Shown piece by piece: positions 35,801 through 43,773 of a stretch of 64,000 nt of DNA. The position numbers and the translations under genes are program-made. Where the stretch lies: NCBI GenBank assembly GCA_045629945.1, contig JAZQSE010000041.1:1-64000 (forward strand), given 5' to 3'. The stretch's first letter is position 1. Every line of letters begins with the position of its first letter. Under the pieces are notes generated by a model, which saw only the letters and a list, made by a program, of their open reading frames with translations, searched no databases and was not told where the DNA came from. This DNA is from UBA1765 sp045629945. GTDB taxonomy: Bacteria; Fibrobacterota; Fibrobacteria; Fibrobacterales; Fibrobacteraceae.

Positions 35801-36748
35801 GGCTTTTATCCATACATCAGTTTTGCTAGTATCTCCGCTTGCTTCAATGGACATTTGTAGTGTAGGTAATGGGAAAAATTCATCCATCTGGGTTTTGATT
35901 TTGGTTTTATAATTCAGATTTTTATTGCTTGAATCAATGGTCGCTTCGACTTGTAATTCTAGGTTTCTAAAAACAGGAGCTTCTTCTGGGTATTTTTCAA
36001 AATATTTCAGTGGTTCTTCTATACGTAGAGAAGTAGTGACTTTTCCTGCGAGCAAATTTTTTCTAGGAGAAACTAAAGAAGTTTCAATGGAATCATTTTT
36101 AGAAAAAATTTGTGCTTTTAAATTGATATCTTCATCTTGCCATAAAGCATTGATTCTTGCATTTATCGGAGACTCTATAAAAGAGCCTTGTATAGAATCG
36201 CCTTTAAGTAAGAGAGATTTTTTGTTTTCATTTTCCAAAGAAACTCTTTTTAGGGAATATTGGAGAGAGGAATCAACGGCAATAAACGTATTTTCTACAG
36301 AAATTTTTGTTCTGAATGGAAGAGAAAATTTCGGAATTTCAGGGATTTTAAAACTAGAGTCTTTGGCAATGTTCTTTTCTTCTTTAGATGGCTTGATATT
36401 AACATTAACGGTATTTGCTTCTACCTTCAAAAAAATTGAATCTTTTCTAGAAAATTGAAAACGAGGATTCTTCAAAAAGATTTTAAAATTCTCTCCAGAA
36501 ATAGCAATGGAATCCCAGGATTGGTTGACTAAAGAATGTCTTTTGTAACCATAAGGTGAAATAGTCACGTTCCCGAATGTATTTTCTTCGCCTAAAATGT
36601 GATTTTGGAGTACAAAAAACAACCAGGCTGCAAAGCAGAAACAGCCCACGGCAACAATGGCAAATAAAGCCGAGCCGGCCCATTTAGTCTGCGATAAGCG
36701 AGATTTTTTTTCGGCCTGCGGTGAATTTTTTATTTCGTCTTTATCCAA
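32825..36748 (-). CDS. tamB: TamB-like (DUF490/AsmA-type) translocation and assembly protein
   Basis: The 1307-residue protein has one N-terminal membrane anchor (ALFAIVAVGCFCFAAWLFFVL, about residues 28-48). The rest is a long run of beta strands, consistent with a periplasm-spanning beta-taco. The last 250 residues carry the DUF490/TamB C-terminal pattern. AsmA-like proteins of this size bridge inner and outer membranes, carry lipid or help insert barrels. It starts at a TTG (36748) without a good ribosome site; no ATG is present near the anchor. tamA overlaps its end by 11 bases, making a tamB-tamA operon (tamB first). The order is reversed relative to E. coli. Confidence 0.85.
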   Translation of the reverse strand: MDKDEIKNSPQAEKKSRLSQTKWAGSALFAIVAVGCFCFAAWLFFVLQNHILGEENTFGNVTISPYGYKRHSLVNQSWDSIAISGENFKIFLKNPRFQFSRKDSIFLKVEANTVNVNIKPSKEEKNIAKDSSFKIPEIPKFSLPFRTKISVENTFIAVDSSLQYSLKRVSLENENKKSLLLKGDSIQGSFIESPINARINALWQDEDINLKAQIFSKNDSIETSLVSPRKNLLAGKVTTSLRIEEPLKYFEKYPEEAPVFRNLELQVEATIDSSNKNLNYKTKIKTQMDEFFPLPTLQMSIEASGDTSKTDVWIKASAPNGGKIDLQGRVNKELDAEVKGFVTNIKGLFGPEWMPLDATIHSAQKRGNMLYAKASTPVGSNVEATIRLYPNFHIDYTGDIAPNEPWAVQWSKGRLRFKDRPQVKGEFSYEKAEMKADVKIGYIPEAYFMTADSLETTLILRRNGIRFPYGKIFSKWESFDFTGEVMWKDEKPHTSWEVIASDKGVATAYIDTRTPSIKATADNVLLSTIPFAKRFVPGWADGRVTGTYEHNFDIDTAFAIFDLDAQLQKFKTKGNFHITKKQDTVALAKAELFHEQNKIDLQATIVLPNEETPKRMLPVEILNAWVSTRAFSIPLSLLPLNDSTLSDGNFSGDLTYTDSHGFRGNIEFQNIAFRNIPKESFAIKEMHLFAERAKAELDAYLEIGEGTWSGRAQVTFDQILAAKKHFSIAFITNNGGNIWGDGFLDSTLTASIKTDGYWLLPNGVGELQSTDLRLELFWQFNRGLNGISGTFYTDSTVYSPLKFNYAFPVQLEGKIFNRNIVVEKASTSNAKGENIEASLTYALDLMRLQELRFWTTEYSLNHKEHELLIRNLDGKLTESNNSINITADIPEINYSFLSETYGNAKAKAKGNLNYRIPKNQEKNERTVNQLDGNILIDKLTYQKDIDIEITPKTVMQLLTSFQNTLKNLNRKSETQAKSNINKSNPINLDVKISDSQSDSIAIVSSFAIFPFTIDLNVKGTTNRPTLEGEIVNAGEGFIGFKDLYEFDIQTFLVSWQNVPWQQGQLEITTSQELPYCVESDEIKDETCPVHIDIQGTITNPQPNPYSYCGGDASTATTYYNILLGCISENPSEEAVDWNRLAGSAIGKILSTTANKTLGGNYIGNIDMKMRIFSNTETLEEDSSYVKIPISLDRWVKNLSVILGYTQDKSENPTYEQAFEFGINYKLPFFKEKEYSHPDHLNPELSLGAMLVSKQYQVQTGSQENENYLEKNIGFLYSYRFWSPCILGLGSCEDFKEENKTKGEPHDK

Positions 36749-36937
36749 TGGCTGTAATATAAGAAATTATAAGTATACAGAAAGGATCTTTTTTCAAAGG
36801 ATACACCTTTAAAGGGGGTATTGATTTGTATATTTCGTGAAAGAAAAATTCATTTTTAAAACAGGTCTTTTGATTTGGGAAATTTAATCGTTGATTTGAA
36901 ATAAAAAATGGTTTTTATTATTCCTTTTGGAGGCTTT

Positions 36938-39286
36938 ATGCGATTGTTCTTGAACATTGTATCTTTTGCGTTAGTAGCGTGTTTTGTGTTGGGCTGTAAT
37001 GCAGAAAAAGAAGATATTGTTGCTCAAGTAGGGACAGAAAAAATCTTTAGATCAGATGTAGATCTTTTACTTAAAAGTTATAGAATTTTTTCTGATGACC
37101 CAAAAGTGAGTCGTCATATAAACAATCATTACAAAAGTATAGCTCAAGTTTTAACAGGTCTTAAGCTTTATCCTGGTATTTCTCCATTAATTGAACAAGA
37201 TATGGAGCATATGAAAAACAGACTTTTAACGTCGGTATACCAGCGATTTTATGCCTTTGAAAATCTTTTCTTTTCAGATAAAGAATTGTTTGAATTTTAC
37301 CAAAAAGATACAGCTCGTTTTGCTATAAAAGGTAAGCAATATCCTTTTTCTGAAATTCGCCCAAGAATAGCCGAAGAATTGTATTTAGAAAGAAATCAAA
37401 AAGCCTATCAAGAACATTTTGAAGAAATTTTAGCAAAAGCAGAAATTCCTTCAGATGCAAAAGTTTTCTATAAAATTTTTACAGATTCTCTTTTGGCAGA
37501 AGCTTTTTATAAAACCTTAGAAACAGCAGAAAATATTGAAAAAATAGAAGGTATTACTTTAGAAACGGTAAAGAATAGAGAATCAGAAACAATTCTTACT
37601 CAAAAGCCTGCGTTAGCAGAAATTTTTAAAGATTCTTTAGGTAATAGAAACGCCTTTTTAGCAATTGATTTTGCCGGAAAAAAGAATTACATCGCTTTAC
37701 ATGTAAAATCGGTAAGAACAGGTGTTAAGCCTATTCCAAGTGAGTTTGAAAGTAAAGCAAAAAAGAGTTTTTTGGAAAAAATAAAAAAAGAAATAGTTGA
37801 AACAACAGGCCCTAAATTAGTAGAAAAGTACAAGTTATCTGTAGTGCCTCCAAAACCTGTAGATGAAAAGATTTTTTATGAAAAAAACAAAGAAAAATGG
37901 CTGACCAAACCAGGTCTTTTTGTATACTATATTCAGAATAAAGATTCTCTTTTATTAGCAAACGCTTTATCAAATGTAAAATCCCTTGAAGAATTTAGAC
38001 TTGTAGCCGCATCAAGTAAAAATGAAAATACCCAAGTGAAAGAAAAATCAGGAGAAATAGGTGTTGTTTTAGAAGAACATTCTCTGCCTTATGGCATAGG
38101 TCTTTTCCCAGAACTTTTTGAGGCGTTTTCAAAAGATTCTGTTGGAGTTTCGCCTGTTTTCTCGAAAAATGGAACATTCCATGCGTTTTTTGTAACAAAG
38201 AAAATTAAAGCAGAACAAAAACCTTTTGAACGCGTACAACAAGCTGTACGTGCCACAATAGCTAACGATATTTTAGCCGCAGATTCTTCTGCACCATTGA
38301 TTGATTCTGCTGGCAAAACGGTGTTATATGAAAAAGATTTAATGGCTTTGTTTGCATCTCTTTCTGTAGAAGAACAGAGCAAATTAACGCGTAATCATTT
38401 AGCATCTTATTTAATGGAATGGTTTGCTTTTGCCAGTGAAGCAAAAGCTCTGCACCTTGATACAACAGCTATGTATAAAGCAATGCTTCGTCAGCAAGAA
38501 ACCTATTTTGCGCGTAAATACATTATAGATTCAGTAAAGGCAATTCCATTACTTTCCGAAAGTGATGCGAAACCTTATTATGAAAAATATGGAAAATTTT
38601 TCCCAGAACGTTCATTAGAAAGTCTTTTAAGCGAATTATCGGCACTTGCCAAAAATGCAGATAATGACCTCAAATATGAATACTGGAGAAGTTCTTTTGT
38701 TGATTCATTAAGCTATGAACAGGCATTTTCTTTAATTTTCCCCAAAATCAATGCACTTTTGTCAGAACGTCTGGTTTTACGTTTTACGTATCAGGCAGAA
38801 CTTGAAAACCCTTTGGTGGTTAAGGATTCGGCTTTCATGCCTGAAAAACATTGGGGAATGAATGGCCAACAATTACTGGCCTTTGCGGATTCACTTTATG
38901 CGGCGAATGAATTGGATAAAGTCCTTTGGGATTTTAGCTTACTCAGAACTCTTGAACCCCAAAATGATTCTCTTTATGCCGTAGCTACATTCCGTTTGGG
39001 CCAACTTCATTCTGACCGAGAAGAATATGACGAATCTTTAAGGGAATATACAGCCTTTCTTCAAATGTTCCCAGAACACCCATTAGCAGAAAAAGCGTTG
39101 TTTGCAAAAGGTTTTATTTACGATGAAAATTTAAAACAACCAGAAAAAGCATTGGAAATTTTTGAATTATTCTTGAAAAAGTATCCAAATTCAGAATTGA
39201 AAGAGTCGGTTAATTGGTTAGTCCAGAATATTAAAAATAATGGAAAATTGGCTTCTGAATTACTTGAAAAAATAGAAAATGAATAG
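36938..39286 (+). CDS. Lipoprotein with PpiC-type peptidyl-prolyl isomerase domain and C-terminal TPRs
   Basis: The 782-residue protein starts at the ATG at 36938, which has ggagg 5 bases upstream; an earlier in-frame ATG at 36908 lacks this. A lipobox appears as ACFVLGCNAEK, so the mature protein should be lipid-anchored. Residues 20-310 resemble SurA/PpiC N-terminal regions. Residues 315-450 hold a parvulin-type fold (EIGVVLEEHSLPYGIGLFPE, then NGTFHAFFVTKK). The C-terminal 130 residues form TPR units (LHSDREEYDESLREYTAFLQ, ALEIFELFLKKYPNSE). A role as a periplasmic outer-membrane-protein chaperone is inferred from the domains and from the divergent tamB-tamA operon. Confidence 0.75.
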   Translation: MRLFLNIVSFALVACFVLGCNAEKEDIVAQVGTEKIFRSDVDLLLKSYRIFSDDPKVSRHINNHYKSIAQVLTGLKLYPGISPLIEQDMEHMKNRLLTSVYQRFYAFENLFFSDKELFEFYQKDTARFAIKGKQYPFSEIRPRIAEELYLERNQKAYQEHFEEILAKAEIPSDAKVFYKIFTDSLLAEAFYKTLETAENIEKIEGITLETVKNRESETILTQKPALAEIFKDSLGNRNAFLAIDFAGKKNYIALHVKSVRTGVKPIPSEFESKAKKSFLEKIKKEIVETTGPKLVEKYKLSVVPPKPVDEKIFYEKNKEKWLTKPGLFVYYIQNKDSLLLANALSNVKSLEEFRLVAASSKNENTQVKEKSGEIGVVLEEHSLPYGIGLFPELFEAFSKDSVGVSPVFSKNGTFHAFFVTKKIKAEQKPFERVQQAVRATIANDILAADSSAPLIDSAGKTVLYEKDLMALFASLSVEEQSKLTRNHLASYLMEWFAFASEAKALHLDTTAMYKAMLRQQETYFARKYIIDSVKAIPLLSESDAKPYYEKYGKFFPERSLESLLSELSALAKNADNDLKYEYWRSSFVDSLSYEQAFSLIFPKINALLSERLVLRFTYQAELENPLVVKDSAFMPEKHWGMNGQQLLAFADSLYAANELDKVLWDFSLLRTLEPQNDSLYAVATFRLGQLHSDREEYDESLREYTAFLQMFPEHPLAEKALFAKGFIYDENLKQPEKALEIFELFLKKYPNSELKESVNWLVQNIKNNGKLASELLEKIENE

Positions 39287-39301
39287 AGAATTTTACATAA
39301 A

Positions 39302-39325
39302 ATTGGGGATTTTCCCCAGTTTTTC
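39302..39325 (+). terminator. Intrinsic terminator after the PpiC/TPR lipoprotein gene
   Basis: tgggga and tcccca form a short GC-rich stem around a TTT loop, followed directly by gttttt. It begins about 17 bases after the stop codon. Confidence 0.7.
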
Positions 39326-39412
39326 AAAAATATGCTAAGAAAGTGAAAAAATAAGAAAAGAATATCAATAAAAATGTTATATTAGCCTCATCATTATAAG
39401 GTGGTAAATAAT

Positions 39413-39871
39413 ATGGAAATGACTTTTGCTATGATTAAGCCAAACGGAGTGAAATCCGGTCTTGTTGGTAAAATTATTGAACGTTATGAAGATGCTGGTC
39501 TTGCAGTTTGTGCTGTAAAAATGCATCAGATGACTTCTGAAGATGCTAAGGGCTTTTACGCAGAACACGTAGAAAAGCCCTTTTTTGGTGAACTTGAAGA
39601 ATATATGACTGCAGGGCCATCTGTAATGCTCGCTCTTGGCGGTGAAAATGCTATCGCTAAGGTTCGTGCTATAAATGGCGCTACTAATCCAGCAAAGGCA
39701 GAACCAGGTACTCTTCGTTATGATTTTGCACCTTCTATGACAGAAAATGTGGTTCATAGTTCTGATAGTCCAGAAAGTGCAGCTCGCGAAATTTCTTTCT
39801 GGTTTAAAGAATCAGACGTATATTCCTACGAAGCTCCTGGCCGCAAAGCATGCTGTGTCATGGGTAAATAA
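39413..39871 (+). CDS. ndk: Nucleoside diphosphate kinase
   Basis: The 152-residue enzyme transfers the gamma phosphate between nucleoside triphosphates and diphosphates through a phospho-His. It shows TFAMIKPNGV, the KPNGVKSG nucleotide loop, and the active His in NVVHSSDSPESAAREI (the family reads NxxHGSDS; the Ser after His is a mild variant). The start ATG at 39413 has an aaggtgg site; a GTG four codons upstream is less likely. It is followed by the frd operon after about 40 bases. Confidence 0.93.
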   Translation: MEMTFAMIKPNGVKSGLVGKIIERYEDAGLAVCAVKMHQMTSEDAKGFYAEHVEKPFFGELEEYMTAGPSVMLALGGENAIAKVRAINGATNPAKAEPGTLRYDFAPSMTENVVHSSDSPESAAREISFWFKESDVYSYEAPGRKACCVMGK

Positions 39872-39913
39872 CTTTTAATTAACAAAATCCAAGCTAGATA
39901 AGGAGACACCTCA

Positions 39914-40750
39914 ATGCAATGGATCATCAAGTATCTGACTTCTTCCATTGGGAAAAAGCAGATTATGGGATGCACTGGCGCTGTCCTTGCTCTGTTTATT
40001 TTAGGGCACATGGTCGGTAACCTTCAACTTTTGAACCCAGATGTTGTTGCAGCTCAGGCTTCATACAATGCCTATACGCAACTTCTCACTGGTAAAAAAG
40101 CTTTCATTTATGCGGTAGAAGCCGTAATGAGTGCAGCATTCTTGTTGCATATTTACCTTGCCGTTAAATTGAAACTCGAAAACAAAAAGGCTCGTGGCCC
40201 AGTAGGTTACGCAGTGAATACTCGTAAAGGTAGCAAGTCTTTTGCAACATTTACCATGATTTGGTCTGGTATTTTTGTTCTTGGTTTTGTTATCCAACAT
40301 TTGGTAACTATCAAGTTCGGTACTCACTACTATTATCAAAACGAAGCTGGAGAAATCATCCGCGATATGTGGCTCACCACAATTGATATGTTCTCTAATT
40401 TAGGTTGGGCTGTTTTCTATTTAATCAGTATGTTTGTTATCGGTATGCACTTGTTCCATGCAATCGCTTCTGCTTTCCAGACAATGGGTATTGCTCACCA
40501 GAAGTGGACTCCAATCATTGAAAAAGTTGGAATTGCATATAGCGTTGTTGTGGCTCTTGGCTTTGCAATCGAAGCCGTTGCAGCTTTCTACTTTGGCAAC
40601 TTGGACGCCACAAAAGAATTGCGCGAACAATCTCGCAAAAACAGCATTGAACTTGAAAAGAAAGTAAATGCTCCAAAGACATCTGCTTTTGTAATGCCTG
40701 CTTCTGCAGAAGAAATTCAAGTTTCCTATATCCTTGAGGGAGGCCGTTAA
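39914..40750 (+). CDS. frdC: Fumarate reductase/succinate dehydrogenase cytochrome b subunit
   Basis: The 278-residue membrane subunit belongs to the single-polypeptide di-heme cytochrome b type (Bacteroidetes/Fibrobacter style). It has five hydrophobic helices and histidines fit for heme in HMVGNLQLL, LLHIYLAVKL, VIQHLVTIKF and GMHLFHAI. It anchors FrdAB and passes electrons from menaquinol to fumarate. The C-terminal tail (about residues 235-278) is long and charged. An aaggaga site precedes the start. The three genes frdC-A-B are nearly contiguous, giving the operon that makes succinate, a main fermentation product of Fibrobacter. Confidence 0.92.
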   Translation: MQWIIKYLTSSIGKKQIMGCTGAVLALFILGHMVGNLQLLNPDVVAAQASYNAYTQLLTGKKAFIYAVEAVMSAAFLLHIYLAVKLKLENKKARGPVGYAVNTRKGSKSFATFTMIWSGIFVLGFVIQHLVTIKFGTHYYYQNEAGEIIRDMWLTTIDMFSNLGWAVFYLISMFVIGMHLFHAIASAFQTMGIAHQKWTPIIEKVGIAYSVVVALGFAIEAVAAFYFGNLDATKELREQSRKNSIELEKKVNAPKTSAFVMPASAEEIQVSYILEGGR

Positions 40751-40752
40751 TC

Positions 40753-42666
40753 ATGATTCTTGATTCTAAAATTCCAGGCGGTCCGATTTCTGAAAAGTGG
40801 ACTCGTCATAAATTTGAATTAAAACTTGTAAACCCAGCAAACAAGCGTAAGTTCACAGTTATCGTTGTGGGTACAGGTCTTGCTGGTGCTTCAGCAGCCG
40901 CTTCTCTTGGTGAATTAGGCTATAACGTCAAGTCTTTCTGTATTCAGGATAGTCCACGTCGTGCACACTCTATTGCTGCACAAGGTGGTATTAACGCTGC
41001 TAAGAATTATACAAATGACGGCGACTCTGTTTATCGTTTGTTCTATGATACTGTTAAGGGCGGTGACTTCCGTGCTCGTGAAGCAAACGTTCACCGTCTT
41101 GCTGAAGTTTCAAACAACATCATTGACCAATGCGTAGCTCAAGGTGTTCCATTTGGTCGCGATTACGGTGGACTTTTGGACAACCGTTCTTTCGGTGGTG
41201 CTCAGGTTTCTCGTACATTCTATGCTCGTGGCCAGACAGGTCAGCAGCTTTTGATTGGTGCTTACCAGGCAATGATGCGTCAAGTTGCTAAAGGAACAGT
41301 AAAACTATTCCCACGCCGTGAAATGCTTGACTTAGTTGTTGTAGATGGTAAAGCTCGTGGTATTATTGTTCGTAACTTGGTTACAGGCGAACTTGAAAGC
41401 CATGAAGCAGATGCAGTTTGCCTTTGTACTGGTGGTTATGGTAACGTTTACTACCTCTCCACAAATGCTAAAGGTTCTAACGTAACAGCTGCATTCCGTG
41501 CTTACAAGAAAGGTGCTCTCTTCGCTAACCCTTGTTACACTCAGATTCACCCGACTTGTATCCCTGTAACAGGCGATCATCAGTCTAAGCTCACTTTGAT
41601 GAGTGAATCTTTACGTAACGATGGTCGTGTTTGGGTTCCTCGCAAAGCAGGTGATACTCGTTCTCCGGATCAGATTCCAGAATCTGAACGTTATTATTAC
41701 TTAGAAGAAAAGTACCCAAGTTTTGGTAACCTTGTTCCTCGTGACGTTGCTAGCCGTAATGCCAAAATGGTTTGTGATGCCGGTATGGGTGTAGGAACAA
41801 CTAAACTTGCTGTTTATCTTGACTTTGCTGATGCTATCAAGCGTCTTGGTGTTTCAAGCGTTAGTGCTAAGTATGGTAACCTTTTCCAGATGTATGAAAA
41901 GATTACAGACGAAAACCCATATAAGGTTCCAATGCGTATTTTCCCAGCTATCCATTATACAATGGGTGGTCTCTGGGTTGATTACAACTTGATGAGTACA
42001 ATTCCTGGTTGCTTTGTTCTTGGTGAAGCAAACTTCTCTGACCATGGTGCTAACCGTCTTGGTGCTTCTGCATTGATGCAGGGTTTGGCTGATGGTTACT
42101 TTGTTCTCCCTTATACCATTGGTGGTTATTTTGCAGGTACAAAGTTAGACAAGCTTTCTGCTTCTGCTCCAGAATTTGAAGAAGCTAAAGCCCAATCTGC
42201 TGAACGCATTCATAAGCTCCTTTCTGTTAAGGGTAAACGCACTGTTTCTGATATCCATCGTGAACTTGGCCACATTATGTGGGAATATGTTGGTATGGGC
42301 AGAAACAAGGCTGGTCTTGAAACGGCTCTTGAAAAAATTCCAGCACTTCGTGAAGAATTCTGGCAGAATGTCAACGTTCTTGGTTCTGAAGGTACCTTTA
42401 ACCAGAACTTGGAACATGCTGGTCGCGTAGCTGACTTCCTTGAATTTGCTGAATTGCTCGCTACAGATGCTCTCCATCGTGAAGAATCTTGTGGTGGTCA
42501 CTTCCGTGAAGAAAGCCAAACAGAAGAAGGCGAAGCAAAACGCGACGACGAAAACTTCTGCTATGTTGGTGCTTGGGAATATAAGGGTGATGGTGTAAAA
42601 CCAGAACTTTCCAAAGAACCTTTGACATTTGATAACGTTCACCTTGTTACAAGGAGTTATAAATAA
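40753..42666 (+). CDS. frdA: Fumarate reductase/succinate dehydrogenase flavoprotein subunit
   Basis: The 637-residue flavoprotein reduces fumarate to succinate. It has an FAD-binding GTGLAGASAAASLGELGY near residue 36 and the FAD-linking His in RRAHSIAAQGGINAAKNY, then TKLAVYLDFADAI and the catalytic HYTMGGLWVDY region and ADGYFVLP. The AAQGGINAA pattern is that of the Bacteroides-type enzyme. It starts 2 bases after frdC, and frdB begins at its stop codon (1-base overlap). The direction (fumarate reduction) is inferred from the likely anaerobic host. Confidence 0.95.
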   Translation: MILDSKIPGGPISEKWTRHKFELKLVNPANKRKFTVIVVGTGLAGASAAASLGELGYNVKSFCIQDSPRRAHSIAAQGGINAAKNYTNDGDSVYRLFYDTVKGGDFRAREANVHRLAEVSNNIIDQCVAQGVPFGRDYGGLLDNRSFGGAQVSRTFYARGQTGQQLLIGAYQAMMRQVAKGTVKLFPRREMLDLVVVDGKARGIIVRNLVTGELESHEADAVCLCTGGYGNVYYLSTNAKGSNVTAAFRAYKKGALFANPCYTQIHPTCIPVTGDHQSKLTLMSESLRNDGRVWVPRKAGDTRSPDQIPESERYYYLEEKYPSFGNLVPRDVASRNAKMVCDAGMGVGTTKLAVYLDFADAIKRLGVSSVSAKYGNLFQMYEKITDENPYKVPMRIFPAIHYTMGGLWVDYNLMSTIPGCFVLGEANFSDHGANRLGASALMQGLADGYFVLPYTIGGYFAGTKLDKLSASAPEFEEAKAQSAERIHKLLSVKGKRTVSDIHRELGHIMWEYVGMGRNKAGLETALEKIPALREEFWQNVNVLGSEGTFNQNLEHAGRVADFLEFAELLATDALHREESCGGHFREESQTEEGEAKRDDENFCYVGAWEYKGDGVKPELSKEPLTFDNVHLVTRSYK

Positions 42667-43448
42667 TGAGCGGCAACATGAATTTGACCTTGAAAATTTG
42701 GCGTCAGAAGGATTCTAAATCCAAGGGACAATTTGAAACAGTAAAAATCAACGATATTTCTCCGGACATGTCCTTTTTGGAAATGTTGGATATCGTGAAT
42801 GAAGAACAAATGAAGCAAGGTAAAGAAGGTTTTGCTTTTGACCACGATTGTCGTGAAGGTATTTGCGGCATGTGTTCTTTAGTAATTAACGGTATGCCTC
42901 ATGGCCCGGATTCAGCAATTACTACTTGCCAGCTTCATATGCGTAAATTCAAAGATGGCGATACAATCGTTATTGAACCATGGCGTGCTGCAGCATTCCC
43001 GGTTATTCGTGACTGCGCTGTTGACCGTTCTGCATTTGATCGTATTATCATGGCGGGTGGTTTTGTAAGCGTAAACACTGGGGCTGCTCCTGATGCTGCT
43101 ACTATTCCAGTGCCTAAGGCTGATTCAGACCGCGCATTTGATGCGGCTGCTTGTGTTGGTTGTGGCGCTTGCGTTGCTGCATGTAAGAATGCTTCTGCAA
43201 TGCTCTTTGTGGCTGCTAAAGTAAGTCACTTGAGCTACTTGCCACAAGGTAAAGTAGAAGCTAAGAAACGTGTATTGGCTATGGTAGAACAGATGGATAA
43301 GGAAGGATTCGGTAACTGTACGAACCTTTACGAATGCCAGGCTGCTTGCCCTAAGGGTATTACTGTTGAATTCATTGCTAAGATGAACCGCGAATACCTT
43401 GGTGCTACAGCAACGTATGCTGAAAAAGTATACGGCGAAAAAATGTAA
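42666..43448 (+). CDS. frdB: Fumarate reductase/succinate dehydrogenase iron-sulfur subunit
   Basis: The 260-residue subunit carries the electron relay of the complex. The [2Fe-2S] site is seen as CREGICGMCSLVINGMPHGPD; the second and third clusters as CVGCGACVAACKN and ECQAACPKGITVEFIAKMN. These match the Fibrobacter/Bacteroides FrdB form. It overlaps frdA by one base and is followed by a terminator, so it ends the operon. Confidence 0.95.
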   Translation: MSGNMNLTLKIWRQKDSKSKGQFETVKINDISPDMSFLEMLDIVNEEQMKQGKEGFAFDHDCREGICGMCSLVINGMPHGPDSAITTCQLHMRKFKDGDTIVIEPWRAAAFPVIRDCAVDRSAFDRIIMAGGFVSVNTGAAPDAATIPVPKADSDRAFDAAACVGCGACVAACKNASAMLFVAAKVSHLSYLPQGKVEAKKRVLAMVEQMDKEGFGNCTNLYECQAACPKGITVEFIAKMNREYLGATATYAEKVYGEKM

Positions 43449-43477
43449 TACCAGCATTCTTTAAAAAACCAAAAACC

Positions 43478-43509
43478 CTCCGCGAGTTCCTCGCGAAGGA
43501 TTTTTTTTG
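43478..43509 (+). terminator. Intrinsic terminator of the frdCAB operon
   Basis: cctccgcgag pairs with ctcgcgaagg (one mismatch) around a TTC loop, then a run of eight Ts. It starts about 30 bases after frdB. Confidence 0.85.
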
Positions 43510-43773
43510 ACAACGTAACTATTTTTGGCAAATTGCACTAAAATTTTGGAAAAAGCATACGAAAAAGACTTATAAAAAATGAAAAATAGATGGCGCTGTA
43601 AGTCAAAAAAAAAGAAATGCTTTTTTCTTATTGAAATATTTTTCATTTAAATTATTATTCTAAATAAATGTATAAAAATAAAAGCAAAAAAGGGCTTAAA
43701 AATCCTTTGAAAGACCTTGATATTTAGCTACATTTTTTTCAACGATAAACAAAAAAAACAAAAATGGGAAAAT
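43510..43773. other. AT-rich intergenic region between the frd terminator and the PiT gene
   Basis: About 265 bases follow the terminator. They are very AT-rich with several A and T runs. I see no gene, no clear -35/-10 pair and no hairpin of note. A promoter for the PiT gene should lie here but cannot be placed. A TTG codon at 43717 is in frame with the PiT gene but is not the preferred start. Confidence 0.5.
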
